From Betaproteobacteria bacterium Ga0077526 (GTDB taxonomy: Bacteria > Pseudomonadota > Gammaproteobacteria > Burkholderiales > Ga0077523), in NCBI GenBank assembly GCA_001464765.1, contig LNDV01000031.1:1-62866 (forward strand): 62,866 nucleotides of DNA. Reading direction: 5' to 3'. Numbering within the stretch: the stretch's first letter is position 1; each line of letters opens with the position of its first letter. Both the position numbers and the translations under genes were made by a program. Shown here one piece after another: positions 10,401 to 16,465 of this stretch. Below the pieces are notes generated by a model. That model was not told the DNA's origin. It saw nothing but the letters and a program-made list of their open reading frames with translations, and did not search any database.

Positions 10401-11457
10401 CCTGCTGCCCTCTCTCGATGTGGCGGCTGGCACCCTCGAACTGCGCAGCGGCGCCCTGACCGTCGGCACGGGCCAGACCCGCTTCGCTCCCGGCTCCACT
10501 TTCATCGTCAACAACGGCGTGGCAACCCTGTTCGGGCCGGCCGACATCGCCGACCTGCGCGTGAATGGCGGAAGGTTCGATGCGCGGAACTCGCTGGCGA
10601 TCGGCAGTCTCGTGCAGACGGGCGGCAATCTCATCGGCGGCGGCGCACTGACCGTACGGGAGAACTTCTCCACGACCGGCGGCAGCTTCGGCAGCAACTG
10701 GTCGTCGATCGACATCGTCCAGACGAGCGGCAACCTCACGCTCAACCGCACGCTCGACACGACGGGCAGCTTCGCAGCCCGGGTGACGAACGGGGCGTTG
10801 CGCATCGAGAACGCGGAGATTTCCGGCAACAGGGTGTCGGTGGAAGCCGGCAGCCTGACGATCGCCGCCGGCAACCGCGCAACAGGCCTGGTCGGCGAGC
10901 AGTCCGCCTCGGCGAAGGTCAGCGGCGCCATGGCGTTGCAGGGCGGCACCTCGACGGACGCGACCGCCACTTTCGGCGCAACCACGGGCCAGTGCGACAT
11001 CGATGCCGCTTCGCTGGCCTTGAACGATGGTTCTGCAACGAACACCGGAGCCCGCATCATCGGCAGCCCGACGATCGGCAGCGCCAGCAATCCGTTGAAC
11101 GTCGCCGACAGCCGGGTCACGGTGAACGGCATCGTCGCCACCAGCGGCGGCTCGTCGGGATTCTTCGTCGTCGAAGATGATAGCGACGAGCTGACCCCGG
11201 CAAGCTTCGACGGGAATACCCTGTTCCTTCGCCGCGTTGCCGGATTGCCGGGCGATGTGACCGCATCCCCCGCGGGCGAACTGCCGCCGCCGGTGCTGCA
11301 GCCCGCCGTCTCCGTCACGGTGGTCAGCGCATCTGTCGTCAACCAGACAGCCTCGGCGCTCGCCTCCCGTCCGCCGTCGTTCCTGAAGGCCACGCAGGAA
11401 GACGAACAGAGCCTCACCAATCTCACGCAGCAGCGTAGTCTTCAGGAGTGCCGATGA
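1..11457 (+). CDS. Giant beta-strand-repeat secreted protein (TpsA/adhesin-like), 5' partial
   Basis: The frame is open from the first base of the window, so the true start and any signal peptide or TPS secretion domain lie outside; 3818 residues are visible. Composition is extreme: Gly, Thr, Asn, Ser and Ala dominate and short G-T-L/N-x-G strands recur throughout, as expected of a right-handed beta-helix passenger. The first 1490 residues are six tandem modules of about 250 residues. Three later junctions (near nt 4936, 6969 and 8374) carry a W-x(n)-NW-x2-G-x2-P signature, and the last two begin with a CxxxxC pair. No beta-barrel, LPXTG, PEP-CTERM or other anchor is visible at the C-terminus, which ends in Glu-Cys-Arg. 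The absence of a barrel favours two-partner secretion over a classical autotransporter, but the TpsB partner is not in the window. The stop codon overlaps the start of the FecR-domain gene. Function as adhesin or matrix protein is inference. Confidence 0.85.
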   Translation, partial: RLVLGDGGTLNLDGTFVTTSFETLQRNNGAGTLNLIGTLVNTGDVLTLNAATGTLNATNQGSIVLGGRIEGEPGRLVMSGIAILDGVTLATRMDVPASNSFRIRNGLTLDGGSVFLTNNSTLYYEGDQTISASAAGGQILFASPAGSQNNNNQIAPWNTAALTIGAGVTVRSDANTPGGGTVNLSNSAVAGAFAGTLLPTNGRTIAITSSGAGGWNNTGRIEATGGIVTLNNAGTNSRWSSSGTGRLVLGDGGTLNLDGTFVTTSFETLQRTNSAGALNLTGTLVNTGDVLTLNATTGTLNAINSSSIIVGGRIEGEAGRLVMAGSSMLDGVTLATRMDVPTSNNFRIRNGLTLDGGSVFLTNNSTLYYDGNQAISATANGGEILFASPAGAANNNNSIGPWSSHGLTIGSGVTIRPDATTPGGGTINLSNTTASDGSNAGTILSNSGRTVTVTSSADPWSNTGTLGVNAGTLTLTNLGSSTGPLAVSDGGILNLSGTIQSAALNSLTPSGAAPTINISGTVLNTNSTLLFNAAKGTVNLVSGGQIVGGTVQIQDNALNVVDGRFRDVLLTSDLTLRGGQQLRIGGTFTLANNTVTLASDNNGSTYLYGEGSAPWSIGGTGNIVLGGTTGNNNLGWSNQAPMTLGSGLNVTSPRGGTIWFGNGGINQATITVAPTTSTFITNISGAPWTNQGTITATSGVTNINRLASNQATVRVNGGTVNYNVGDGPTGTWTNGELVVLDSGTLTLGGNMTTATFDSIDRPNDADRGTLRVAGRIDNSNATLTLGAARGPVSFVQASGYVGTVVGGIVDATSDNFLFDDATLENTTLRGNVTVRGGSQLRVLGALTLDNALVMLDASNGGSAYILNAISNAPWSVVGQGEVRMQGSSVAVYLGGSNTPLTIGSGVLVSGTRGGNVLFGNGGVNRGTIRIAPATTTNTVSVTGTDWTNEGTIESSVAAMTIAGLISNTGSVIVSGGNVDYNVSGGQTFVWTNTGTLRLDSGTLTLGGRFSPTTFNSISRPNDADRGTLRVSGILDNTGATTTFNAARGNVDFVSASGIGTILGGTVQANDGTLRITSGMLEDVSLAGAITVTGGSNLFVRGALTLLDAAITLDSTGGSNFLWNSTNAAAWSIAGNGQILFAGPNANGNNLGWTNAPLTLGAGVRVAGNQGGVVRFGTGGVNRGTIDVAPTAANATVSIDGTDWSNEGTIAVATGTGTITGLSANAGTVRVTGGNLLYNVASGAALAWTNPGSIILDAGTLALGGTFSAATFNTIQRPADADRGTLRISGVLDNTGATTAFDAQRGTVDLALTTFRGTIRGGTISVADNALRAIDGTMENVTLQGTLRLVGGDDLIVSGALTLDDSTIDIDGSQGTSSSVRLYNHLNTAWSVGGQGTIRFVGGNAGSNTLGFGNAALTLGPDVLVTSTAGAGGRVTFGTGGTNQGTVVADGQRVDFFGTNWTNQGTLRAQNGASLGVNGLASNAGLLDLGANGLIETGNGNLLNTGTIQGAGRIDLTTDNINVETLTNRGTIRLGSTPGFLTVDGNLALDTGSVLVMNVADTATGRGVGYDSVTVTGALTPGGSVQIAHSAGFTPPAEALFLLFGAGSISGSAANMSLTGNSGGYALTPAGTQLFLSRGTSGTINSWNTDTNGNWTTAANWSLGRAPQAGDRVFIDRGPANPLITLSTGSASTGNLISYENIAMSGGTLTVTGPSQQFGTFTWTGGTLAGTGTLSLLGNASWSRGTLDATLRIAQGATLTADGNGDGSNGTARALGTGTLLNDGTVLMVSGQTDIVGTGSFVNNGLMEFRGPMNIGDRWTGVGNFTFRNNADGTLRVVNGANVQIGSLGIPGGTPNYALFTNDGVIDIQSGTTRFNIGFSGASGGGSFTNNNAIQVASGATVDFGGTANFAAGSTVSGAGSLSTSLGANLTASGNLALTGGITVQAGTATFATTAPITVSQITVNGGTAEFQSAATTGTLTQSSGRLLGSGPVTVTGTGTWTGGALAGSVNVASGATLTASGTGAKSIGGGTLSNAGTVNLESGDIDVTGATSWTNTGLIDVRSAFTLGDNSTGTGTLTVQNAGTFRQSAGTGATLGTLSAAGGTPNFLAFTNAAGGRVEVLTGTLSLNVGRNGAPDGGTFTNRGVLDVRSGATLRIGGTLDTASDAAIELAENATLRKLGGFTNGDGSTIQGKGTIDVGAGNTFVNEGTLLDGSGTGHLRVIGNLQLGQTSQLLVGIGGTTAGTNFDRIDVTGTATVGGQLTGTLVNGFTPSTGDRFPFIAATTTSGDFATGGVSLPSEFSVILPGQTVGLEFGAVNCAADICWDGGAGTGLWTDVANWTGDRLPQAGDIVLVDAGGTTPVSLTTGSHTIGGITLREALTISGGSLVVSGASTLLAPVTLTGGSLTLQGDASVSAALAIQGGTFRADAAFSTLQPVSLTAGSATFNGTTTLFSFDQSGGSSSINGETTIGDLTLRGSETVTLNGSGNIRVTRAFDWRNESDLRGTGTLTTEGTTTVTGSGGSGFGLVKAWVNRGSVTLANGARFHLATETAKGSITNAPGATFSLDGGDASPFIVFNGSDYVFTNAGTLTKNSIPTQNIAAGVTIANTGVIRIDQGTLNVGAALGTNAGVIIMATSTSLVTSADLVNNGTVQGSGTLSIGGGQGRFTNNGNLRVRGANGLGSIGIVGNFTQSATGILDVDAAGPGAGQQSVLAIGGAGAATLGGTLLIASADGYIPAANDTIGPIITYVSRSGQFANVNLPDGVTITPTVNYNATNVSLALLGAGCGADVCWIGTSGDWGVTSNWSTGALPTGAQSVRISVAGDQIITVSSGTQVAGSIVMDEALTVSAGSIAIAGPATFNAPVSITGGSLSTGSTATFQQIALSGGDLNVGNATVNGPVTYTGGALSIGTGNTLTLGSGATLRVADITIGGDGTLANDGNLVLDTATITGNLVNRGIARVIGGQTTVAGTRIDQNAGSLTIGSGAALVKDGGTVAWNGGTLSGNGSLTRENGALLELGTGTKVLDGLALTLDDLALQGAMDLVSGALTVNGNTRINPGAVLSLSGGTFAPGGRLDNDGTFALRTGSLDVAGAGSHTGTFDLGTSTRLRLTRDQHDFNVGSRVIGNGTLELLGATMNITDSVNVSNLDLTRGSLIGSGTLTIERQLNWTGGSQSGAGRTVIAQTGAMLIDGTDVKSLEGPRQIVNNSVSGSVWRGTGSVDALIASNTLSRFENNGLFTIETDASWNDGFVVNNGTIIKTGGNGTSVFNSDSGGLSNAGIIDVRRGGLLLRGSGTHTGEFALASDETSVTLMPGTQFIAGTHELGNGASFTGTGLVTTRGPGVVLAGLGSTGTTVGSGVTLDLSGDTVTGNGVLTNAGTLVLDGTTLGGNLVNTGVVRVLGNSTHNGARVDMNGGRIEVADDAEVTKDGGTFVWSDGTLAGPGTYDQINGATFATAGSGNRVIDGAPILLPSLDVAAGTLELRSGALTVGTGQTRFAPGSTFIVNNGVATLFGPADIADLRVNGGRFDARNSLAIGSLVQTGGNLIGGGALTVRENFSTTGGSFGSNWSSIDIVQTSGNLTLNRTLDTTGSFAARVTNGALRIENAEISGNRVSVEAGSLTIAAGNRATGLVGEQSASAKVSGAMALQGGTSTDATATFGATTGQCDIDAASLALNDGSATNTGARIIGSPTIGSASNPLNVADSRVTVNGIVATSGGSSGFFVVEDDSDELTPASFDGNTLFLRRVAGLPGDVTASPAGELPPPVLQPAVSVTVVSASVVNQTASALASRPPSFLKATQEDEQSLTNLTQQRSLQECR
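8806..10505. repeat. Dispersed pair of ~130-residue coding repeats
   Basis: The segments beginning at nt 8806 and nt 10117 encode matching series: LVLD, then GNLVN, then K-DGGT followed by W-x-G/D-GTL, then SGALTV. They are 1311 bp apart and in frame. They belong to a different repeat family from the six N-proximal modules and lie after the third Trp/NW junction. Boundaries are by eye. Confidence 0.6.
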
Positions 11458-12815
11458 TGCGATTCTCGACTGCCTTGCTGTCCGCCGCTCTGTTCGGCGG
11501 GGCGCTCGGCGCAGCCGCCCAGGAACAGGAAGCCGGACGCGCCACCAGCGTCAGCGGCGTCGTCGCCGTGCAGCGCGCCACCGGGTCCATGGGCATCATG
11601 GCCCGAGGCTCCGCAGTGCGGCCTGGCGATACGGTCATCACGCAGCCGGACAGCCGCGCCGTCATCGAACTGCGCGACGGCGCGAAGCTCACGGTGCGGC
11701 CGGCCTCGGAATTCCGCATCGAGGGCTATAAGTTCGCGCAGGCCGCGCCCCAGGAGGACAGCACAGTCCTGCGTCTGCTGAAGGGCGGCCTGCGAAGCCT
11801 CACCGGTCTGCTCGGTCAGCGCCGGCCGACGGCTTTCCAGCTCAACACGGGTACCGCAACGATCGGCATCCGCGGGACGGACTTCATCACCCGCATCTGC
11901 GAGGACGACTGCGCGGCGGAAGCGAAGCGCGAAGTCACGACGGCGATATCCCGCACGCCCGGCTACGTGGGACGCCTCATCGCGATCCAGGGCCGCGTGG
12001 CGACGGCCACGGGACCCCGCGCCGGCAAGCCGCTGGCCGTCGGCGACCCGGTCTATGCGGAAGACATTCTCGAGACTTCACGACAGGGCTTCGGCGTGGT
12101 GATCTTCCAGGACGGCACGCGCATCGTGCTGCAGGAGAACACTCGCTTCTCCGTGGAACGCTACAAGTACGAACCGTCGCGACCCGAGCAGGGCAACGTG
12201 GTGCTGCGGCTGCTGAAGGGCGGTCTCCGCGCCCTCACGGGTCTCGTGGCGCGCAACAACAACCGTCAGTTCCAGATCAACACGGCGGTGGCCACGATCG
12301 GTGTTCGCGGCACGGGCTTCGACGCCTTGTGCGTGGGACCTTGCGCCGACGACGGCGAAGCCGGTCCTGCGGACGCACCTTCCGGCCTCACCGTCGGCAA
12401 CTGGCAGGGATGCAACGTCGCCGTGAACAAGGAGGGCGAAGTCCAGATCTGCGAAGGGCAGGCGCTCAACGTCGCCAACGACAAGGAAGCACCGAAGCAG
12501 CTGCCCGCGATGCCGGCATTCTTCGAACGCTCCCAGGCGCCCCGTCCCGACAAGCTCAAGGTCAATCTCGAGGAGTTGTTCGGGGTGCAGCAGGACGGCT
12601 TCTCCGAGCCCGGCGTCTACGTGCAGGTTCGCGAAGGCACGGTCACCCTGAAGGGCACCTCCACCGAAATCTTCAGCCTCACCAAGGGTGAGACCGGCTA
12701 CCTCTCCTCCAACGGCGCGAAGTTCGTGCGCCTGGGCGTGACGCCCGTGTTCATGGATCGCGACGTGTTCGTGCGCGACGCCGATCCCGACGAGTACGGC
12801 TGCTTCATGAAGTAG
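11454..12815 (+). CDS. Secreted protein with two FecR domains
   Basis: 453 residues. The ATG start overlaps the stop of the giant gene (ATGA) and is preceded by AGGAG at 11444-11448 with 5 nt spacing; a GTG at 11448 is less likely. Residues 1-22 form a signal peptide ending in Ala-Ala-Ala-Gln. Two FecR-type domains follow, about residues 33-150 and 175-300. Each contains the sequence V-L-R-L-L-K-G-G-L-R and ends in a T-I-G-I/V-R-G-T motif. The remaining ~150 residues are unassigned, with several cysteines. Unlike the classical FecR anti-sigma regulator there is no visible transmembrane helix and no sigma factor gene next to it. FecR-like proteins of this kind are common beside large secreted repeat proteins; a role in export or surface assembly of the upstream protein is inferred from coupling. 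Confidence 0.85.
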   Translation: MMRFSTALLSAALFGGALGAAAQEQEAGRATSVSGVVAVQRATGSMGIMARGSAVRPGDTVITQPDSRAVIELRDGAKLTVRPASEFRIEGYKFAQAAPQEDSTVLRLLKGGLRSLTGLLGQRRPTAFQLNTGTATIGIRGTDFITRICEDDCAAEAKREVTTAISRTPGYVGRLIAIQGRVATATGPRAGKPLAVGDPVYAEDILETSRQGFGVVIFQDGTRIVLQENTRFSVERYKYEPSRPEQGNVVLRLLKGGLRALTGLVARNNNRQFQINTAVATIGVRGTGFDALCVGPCADDGEAGPADAPSGLTVGNWQGCNVAVNKEGEVQICEGQALNVANDKEAPKQLPAMPAFFERSQAPRPDKLKVNLEELFGVQQDGFSEPGVYVQVREGTVTLKGTSTEIFSLTKGETGYLSSNGAKFVRLGVTPVFMDRDVFVRDADPDEYGCFMK

Positions 12816-12991
12816 TCCCCGGGGGCGGATTTCCGCTACCCTGCGGCAGGCCGGTCGACGGCCCGGGCGAAGTCCCGGGTCCGCCGCCGGAGCACCGCGA
12901 AGAGTGTCCCGCGTCCGTGCTCCCGCGCGCGGCTCCCCGTTCTCCCGGCTGCCTGCCTTTGTCACTCCGAACACTCCGCCAGGGAGCTCGC
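12816..12991. other. Intergenic region with GC-rich inverted repeat
   Basis: 176 bp between the FecR gene and the dehydrogenase. CCCGGG at 12862-12867 and again at 12874-12879 can pair across a 6-nt loop, a possible terminator stem for the upstream operon, but no T-run follows. AGGGAG at 12981-12986 is the ribosome binding site of the next gene. No convincing promoter was found. Confidence 0.35.
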
Positions 12992-14047
12992 ATGTACAGC
13001 TACGACGTCATCGAATGGGGCGGTCCGCTCGCCCGCCGCGACTATCCGACCCCGGTGCCAACGGGCACCGAAGTCCTGCTCAAGCTGCGCTACTGCGGCG
13101 TCTGCCACAGCGACGTGCACATCCGCGACGGCTACTTCGATCTGGGCGGCGGCAAGCGCTTCCGCATGGAAGACCGCGGCATGCGTCCCCCGGTCACGCT
13201 GGGTCACGAGCCTTACGGCACGGTGATCGCTGCGGGCCCGGACGCCGGCAGCGTGCCGATCGGCGCCGACCGTCTGGTGTGCCCGTGGATCGGTTGCGGC
13301 ACGTGCGCGCGTTGTCTCGAAGGCCAGGACAACCATTGCATGACGCCGCGCTGGGTGGGCATCCAGCGGCCCGGCGGCTACGCCGACCATCTGGTGGTGC
13401 CTCATCCTCGCTACCTCGTCGACGTCAGCGGCGTGGATCCGGTCTGGGCCGCCACTCTTGCGTGCTCCGGCCTGACGACCTACTCCGCCGTCGACAAGCT
13501 GCTGCCCATTCCGCGTGACGAGTGGGTTGCCGTCATCGGGGCGGGCGGCCTCGGTCTGATGGCCATCGGCATGCTGCGCGCGCTGGGTCACGATCGGGTC
13601 GTGGCGGTCGACGTGGACCCCGCCAAGTTCGACGCGGCACGGGCCGCGGGCGCTGCCGCCGTCGTGAACGGCGCGGACGCCGACGCGCTGCAGCAGGTCC
13701 AGGCATTCGCCGGCGGCCCGCTCTACGGCGCGGTGGACCTCGTCAACAACGCGTCCACGGCCACTCTCGCGCTGAACGCCGTCCGCAAGGGCGGTCACGT
13801 GATCCTGGTCGGCTTGTATGGCGGGGAAATCCCGGTGTCGCTCGTGACGATCGTGCAGCGCGCGCTGACGATCATCGGCTCCAACGTGGGTACCGTCGCG
13901 GAATTGAAGGCCGTGGTAGAACTCGCGCGCCAGGGCAAGCTGAAGCCGATCCCGATCGAGGTCCGTCCGCTGTCCGACGTGAGTGCGACGCTGGATCAGC
14001 TGAAGGCCGGTCGGATCACCGGTCGGGTGGTGGCGAAGATCGACTGA
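12992..14047 (+). CDS. Zinc-dependent alcohol dehydrogenase (MDR family)
   Basis: 351 residues, a normal length for a medium-chain dehydrogenase. The ATG is preceded by AGGGAG six bases upstream. The N-terminal GroES-like domain holds the catalytic zinc ligands Cys38 (GVCHSD), His72 (GHE) and Cys158, and the four structural-zinc cysteines at 102, 105, 108 and 116. The Rossmann fold follows, with GAGGLG at 183-188 and an acidic residue after the second strand (VAVDVD) that favours NAD(H). The loop between Cys38 and GHE is longer than in yeast ADH and contains a basic stretch, so the substrate may not be a simple alcohol. It stands alone: the FecR gene ends 176 bp upstream and the amidase gene converges from the right. 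Substrate unknown. Confidence 0.88.
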   Translation: MYSYDVIEWGGPLARRDYPTPVPTGTEVLLKLRYCGVCHSDVHIRDGYFDLGGGKRFRMEDRGMRPPVTLGHEPYGTVIAAGPDAGSVPIGADRLVCPWIGCGTCARCLEGQDNHCMTPRWVGIQRPGGYADHLVVPHPRYLVDVSGVDPVWAATLACSGLTTYSAVDKLLPIPRDEWVAVIGAGGLGLMAIGMLRALGHDRVVAVDVDPAKFDAARAAGAAAVVNGADADALQQVQAFAGGPLYGAVDLVNNASTATLALNAVRKGGHVILVGLYGGEIPVSLVTIVQRALTIIGSNVGTVAELKAVVELARQGKLKPIPIEVRPLSDVSATLDQLKAGRITGRVVAKID

Positions 14048-14113
14048 GGCCCTGCGCCCGGGGCGGCCCTCCCGTCATCACGGAGCCGGCCATTCCCCGG
14101 GATGCGGCGAGCC

Positions 14114-15523
14114 TCAGCAGGCGGCAGACATCGGCGCCACGAGCGCTTCGATCGCCTGCCCGAGGGCAAGCAGCCGGTCGTCGCTGCCCGCCGGGCCGTC
14201 CAGTTCGATGCCGACCGGCAGGCGGGCAGAGGTCAGCCCCACGGGCAGACTCAGGCCCGGGATGCCGGCCACCGACCCCGGACTGCTGTTGCGGATGAAC
14301 GTCGGGAACGTGGGCACGGCCCGGCCGTTCAGCATCACCGTGTCGTCCTCGCCGATCTTTGCGGCAGGCAGCGGCGTCGTCGGGAAGATCACGGCATCCA
14401 CCCGCTGCTTCGCGAAGTACTGCCGATAGGTTTCCTGGAGCGCCGGCCGCTCGACCTCCATGGCACGGCGATAGACGGCCTCCGGGATCGCGCCACCCGA
14501 AGCGAGTCCCTGCAGGAGCCCCGCGACATCGGGGCTCTCGCACTTCGCGGCAAGCGCCGCGAAATCCATCGGCAGGCCGTGTTCGCGCAGATACGCGTTC
14601 AGGTCGACCACCGTCTCGTACAGCGCGATCGGAAACCCCGAGGCCCCTTCCAGACGCATCACGTCCGCAATGTCGGCTTCGACGAGTACGGCGCCTTCCG
14701 CACGCAACGCCTCTAGCACGCCTTCGCAAAGGCGCTGCGTCTCCGATTCGAGGTCCGCCCAGAAATCCGCACGCGGGACGCCGAGACGCACACCGCGAAG
14801 CGGCGCCGCAGCGGGCACGGGAACGCGGGAATCCATCACTACGCGATGCAACAGCGCGCAGTCACGCACGGACCGGGTCATCGGCCCAGCGGTGTCCCGG
14901 GTGTGGGAGATGGGCACGATGCCCGACTGCGACCAGAGACCGACGGTCGGTCGCAGGCCGACGATGCCGCAAAGCGCTGCCGGCACGCGCACGGAACCGC
15001 CCGTATCGCTGCCGATCCCGCCGGGCACGATGCGCGCCGACACCGCCACGCCCGTGCCGCCGCTGGACCCGCCGGCGATGCGCTCGGGGTCCCACGGATT
15101 GCGGGCCGGGCCGAACGCGCGATTGTTGGTCGTGATGCCGAATGCGAGTTCGTGCATGTTGGCCTTGCCGAAGACCACGGCCCCGGCATCGACCAGACGC
15201 TGCACCACCGGCGCATTGCGCGCCGGCACGTTGCCGCGCAACCCGGGCGTGCCGCCGGTCGTCTCCATGCCCTCGGTGTCGAGGTTGTCCTTGATGGCGA
15301 GCGGCACACCATGCAGGGGCCTGAGCGAGCCCCCCCTGCCCTTCCTGGCATCAGCCTCGCGCGCCTGCGCGATGACGCGGTCCGGCTCGATGAGGATGAA
15401 GGCGTTCAGCGAGGCAAACTGCGCTGCGCGATCGAGCAGCGTCCGCGCGTACTCCTCGGCGCCGATGCGGCCCGTGTGCAGCGCCGTCGCCGCGTCTTCG
15501 ATGGTGAAGCTCGTGACATCCAT
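14114..15523 (-). CDS. Amidase signature family hydrolase
   Basis: 469 residues, typical for the amidase signature family, which hydrolyses carboxamides with a Ser-cisSer-Lys triad. All three residues are visible: Lys78 in AIKDN, Ser153 in GGSSGG, and the nucleophile Ser177 in the SDTGGS motif followed by RVP. The overall sequence resembles the indoleacetamide/mandelamide hydrolase branch more than GatA: there is no gatB or gatC nearby and the C-terminus lacks GatA features. No signal peptide is present, so it is cytoplasmic. It lies 37 bp downstream of folD on the same strand and may be co-transcribed, but no shared pathway is evident. The exact amide substrate cannot be told from sequence. 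Confidence 0.85.
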   Translation of the reverse strand: MDVTSFTIEDAATALHTGRIGAEEYARTLLDRAAQFASLNAFILIEPDRVIAQAREADARKGRGGSLRPLHGVPLAIKDNLDTEGMETTGGTPGLRGNVPARNAPVVQRLVDAGAVVFGKANMHELAFGITTNNRAFGPARNPWDPERIAGGSSGGTGVAVSARIVPGGIGSDTGGSVRVPAALCGIVGLRPTVGLWSQSGIVPISHTRDTAGPMTRSVRDCALLHRVVMDSRVPVPAAAPLRGVRLGVPRADFWADLESETQRLCEGVLEALRAEGAVLVEADIADVMRLEGASGFPIALYETVVDLNAYLREHGLPMDFAALAAKCESPDVAGLLQGLASGGAIPEAVYRRAMEVERPALQETYRQYFAKQRVDAVIFPTTPLPAAKIGEDDTVMLNGRAVPTFPTFIRNSSPGSVAGIPGLSLPVGLTSARLPVGIELDGPAGSDDRLLALGQAIEALVAPMSAAC

Positions 15524-15560
15524 GCGCAGGCCTCGGTGATGTTCGGATAGGACCGGTGCG

Positions 15561-16430
15561 TCAGAACTTGGGCGACGGCAGACCCGCCGCGAGTTCCGCC
15601 GAACGCACGGTGTTGGCGAGCAGCATGGTGATCGTCATCGGCCCCACGCCGCCGGGCACGGGCGTGAGCCACCCAGCCACCTGCTTCGCGCTCTCGAAGT
15701 CCACATCGCCCACGAGCTTGCCTTCGGCGGTGCGGTTGATGCCGACATCCACGACCGCCGCGCCGGGCTTGATCATGTCGCCCGTCACGACGCCGGGCCG
15801 ACCGACGGCCACCACGAGCACATCGGCACGCCGGGTGTGGGCAGCGAGGTCCTTCGTCTTCGACGTGCAGATGGTCACGGTGGCATCCCGGGCGAGCAGC
15901 ATGAGGGCCTGTGGCTTGCCGACGATGTTGCTTCGGCCCACCACGACCGCGTCGACACCGGCGAGCGGAATGCCGTAGTGGTCGAGGATCACCATGACGC
16001 CGTGGGGCGTGCACGGCTGGAACGTGGGATTGCCCGACATCAGCGCGCCGAGGCTTTCCTTATGGAAGCCGTCCACGTCCTTGTGCGGCGAGATGGTCTC
16101 CAGCACATTGTCCACATCGAAGTGCTTCGGCAGCGGCAGCTGCACGAGGATTCCGTGGATGCGCGGATCGGCGTTGAGCTCGGCGATCTTCGCCAGCACG
16201 GTGGCCTCGGTCGCATCGCCGGGATACTCGTGGATCTCGGAGTGCATCCCGATCTCGCCGCACGCTTTCGCCTTGTTGCGCACGTAGACCTTCGACGCCG
16301 GGTTCTCGCCGACGATGAGCACGGCGAGTCCGGGCGTGGTGCCCGCGCAACGCAGGGCTTCGACTCGGCCCTGCAGACGGGCACGCGTTTCCTTCGAGAC
16401 GGCAAGGCCGTCCATGATTGCAGCGGTCAT
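15561..16430 (-). CDS. folD: Bifunctional methylene-THF dehydrogenase / methenyl-THF cyclohydrolase FolD
   Basis: 289 residues. It interconverts 5,10-methylene-, 5,10-methenyl- and 10-formyl-tetrahydrofolate using NADP. The catalytic lysine lies in the YVRNKAKAC segment. The substrate-loop motif QLPLPKH, the [10 protein letters not shown] nucleotide-binding signature and the C-terminal [11 protein letters not shown] signature are all intact. The chosen ATG gives the usual FolD N-terminus; the frame stays open further upstream, but that extension has no family similarity. It starts 35 bp after the stop of the upstream molybdopterin oxidoreductase gene, so the two may be transcribed together, which hints at one-carbon/formate metabolism without proving it. 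Confidence 0.95.
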   Translation of the reverse strand: MTAAIMDGLAVSKETRARLQGRVEALRCAGTTPGLAVLIVGENPASKVYVRNKAKACGEIGMHSEIHEYPGDATEATVLAKIAELNADPRIHGILVQLPLPKHFDVDNVLETISPHKDVDGFHKESLGALMSGNPTFQPCTPHGVMVILDHYGIPLAGVDAVVVGRSNIVGKPQALMLLARDATVTICTSKTKDLAAHTRRADVLVVAVGRPGVVTGDMIKPGAAVVDVGINRTAEGKLVGDVDFESAKQVAGWLTPVPGGVGPMTITMLLANTVRSAELAAGLPSPKF

Positions 16431-16465
16431 GCTGGAAGTTCCGGAAGTGAAGAAATCGAAAGGGG

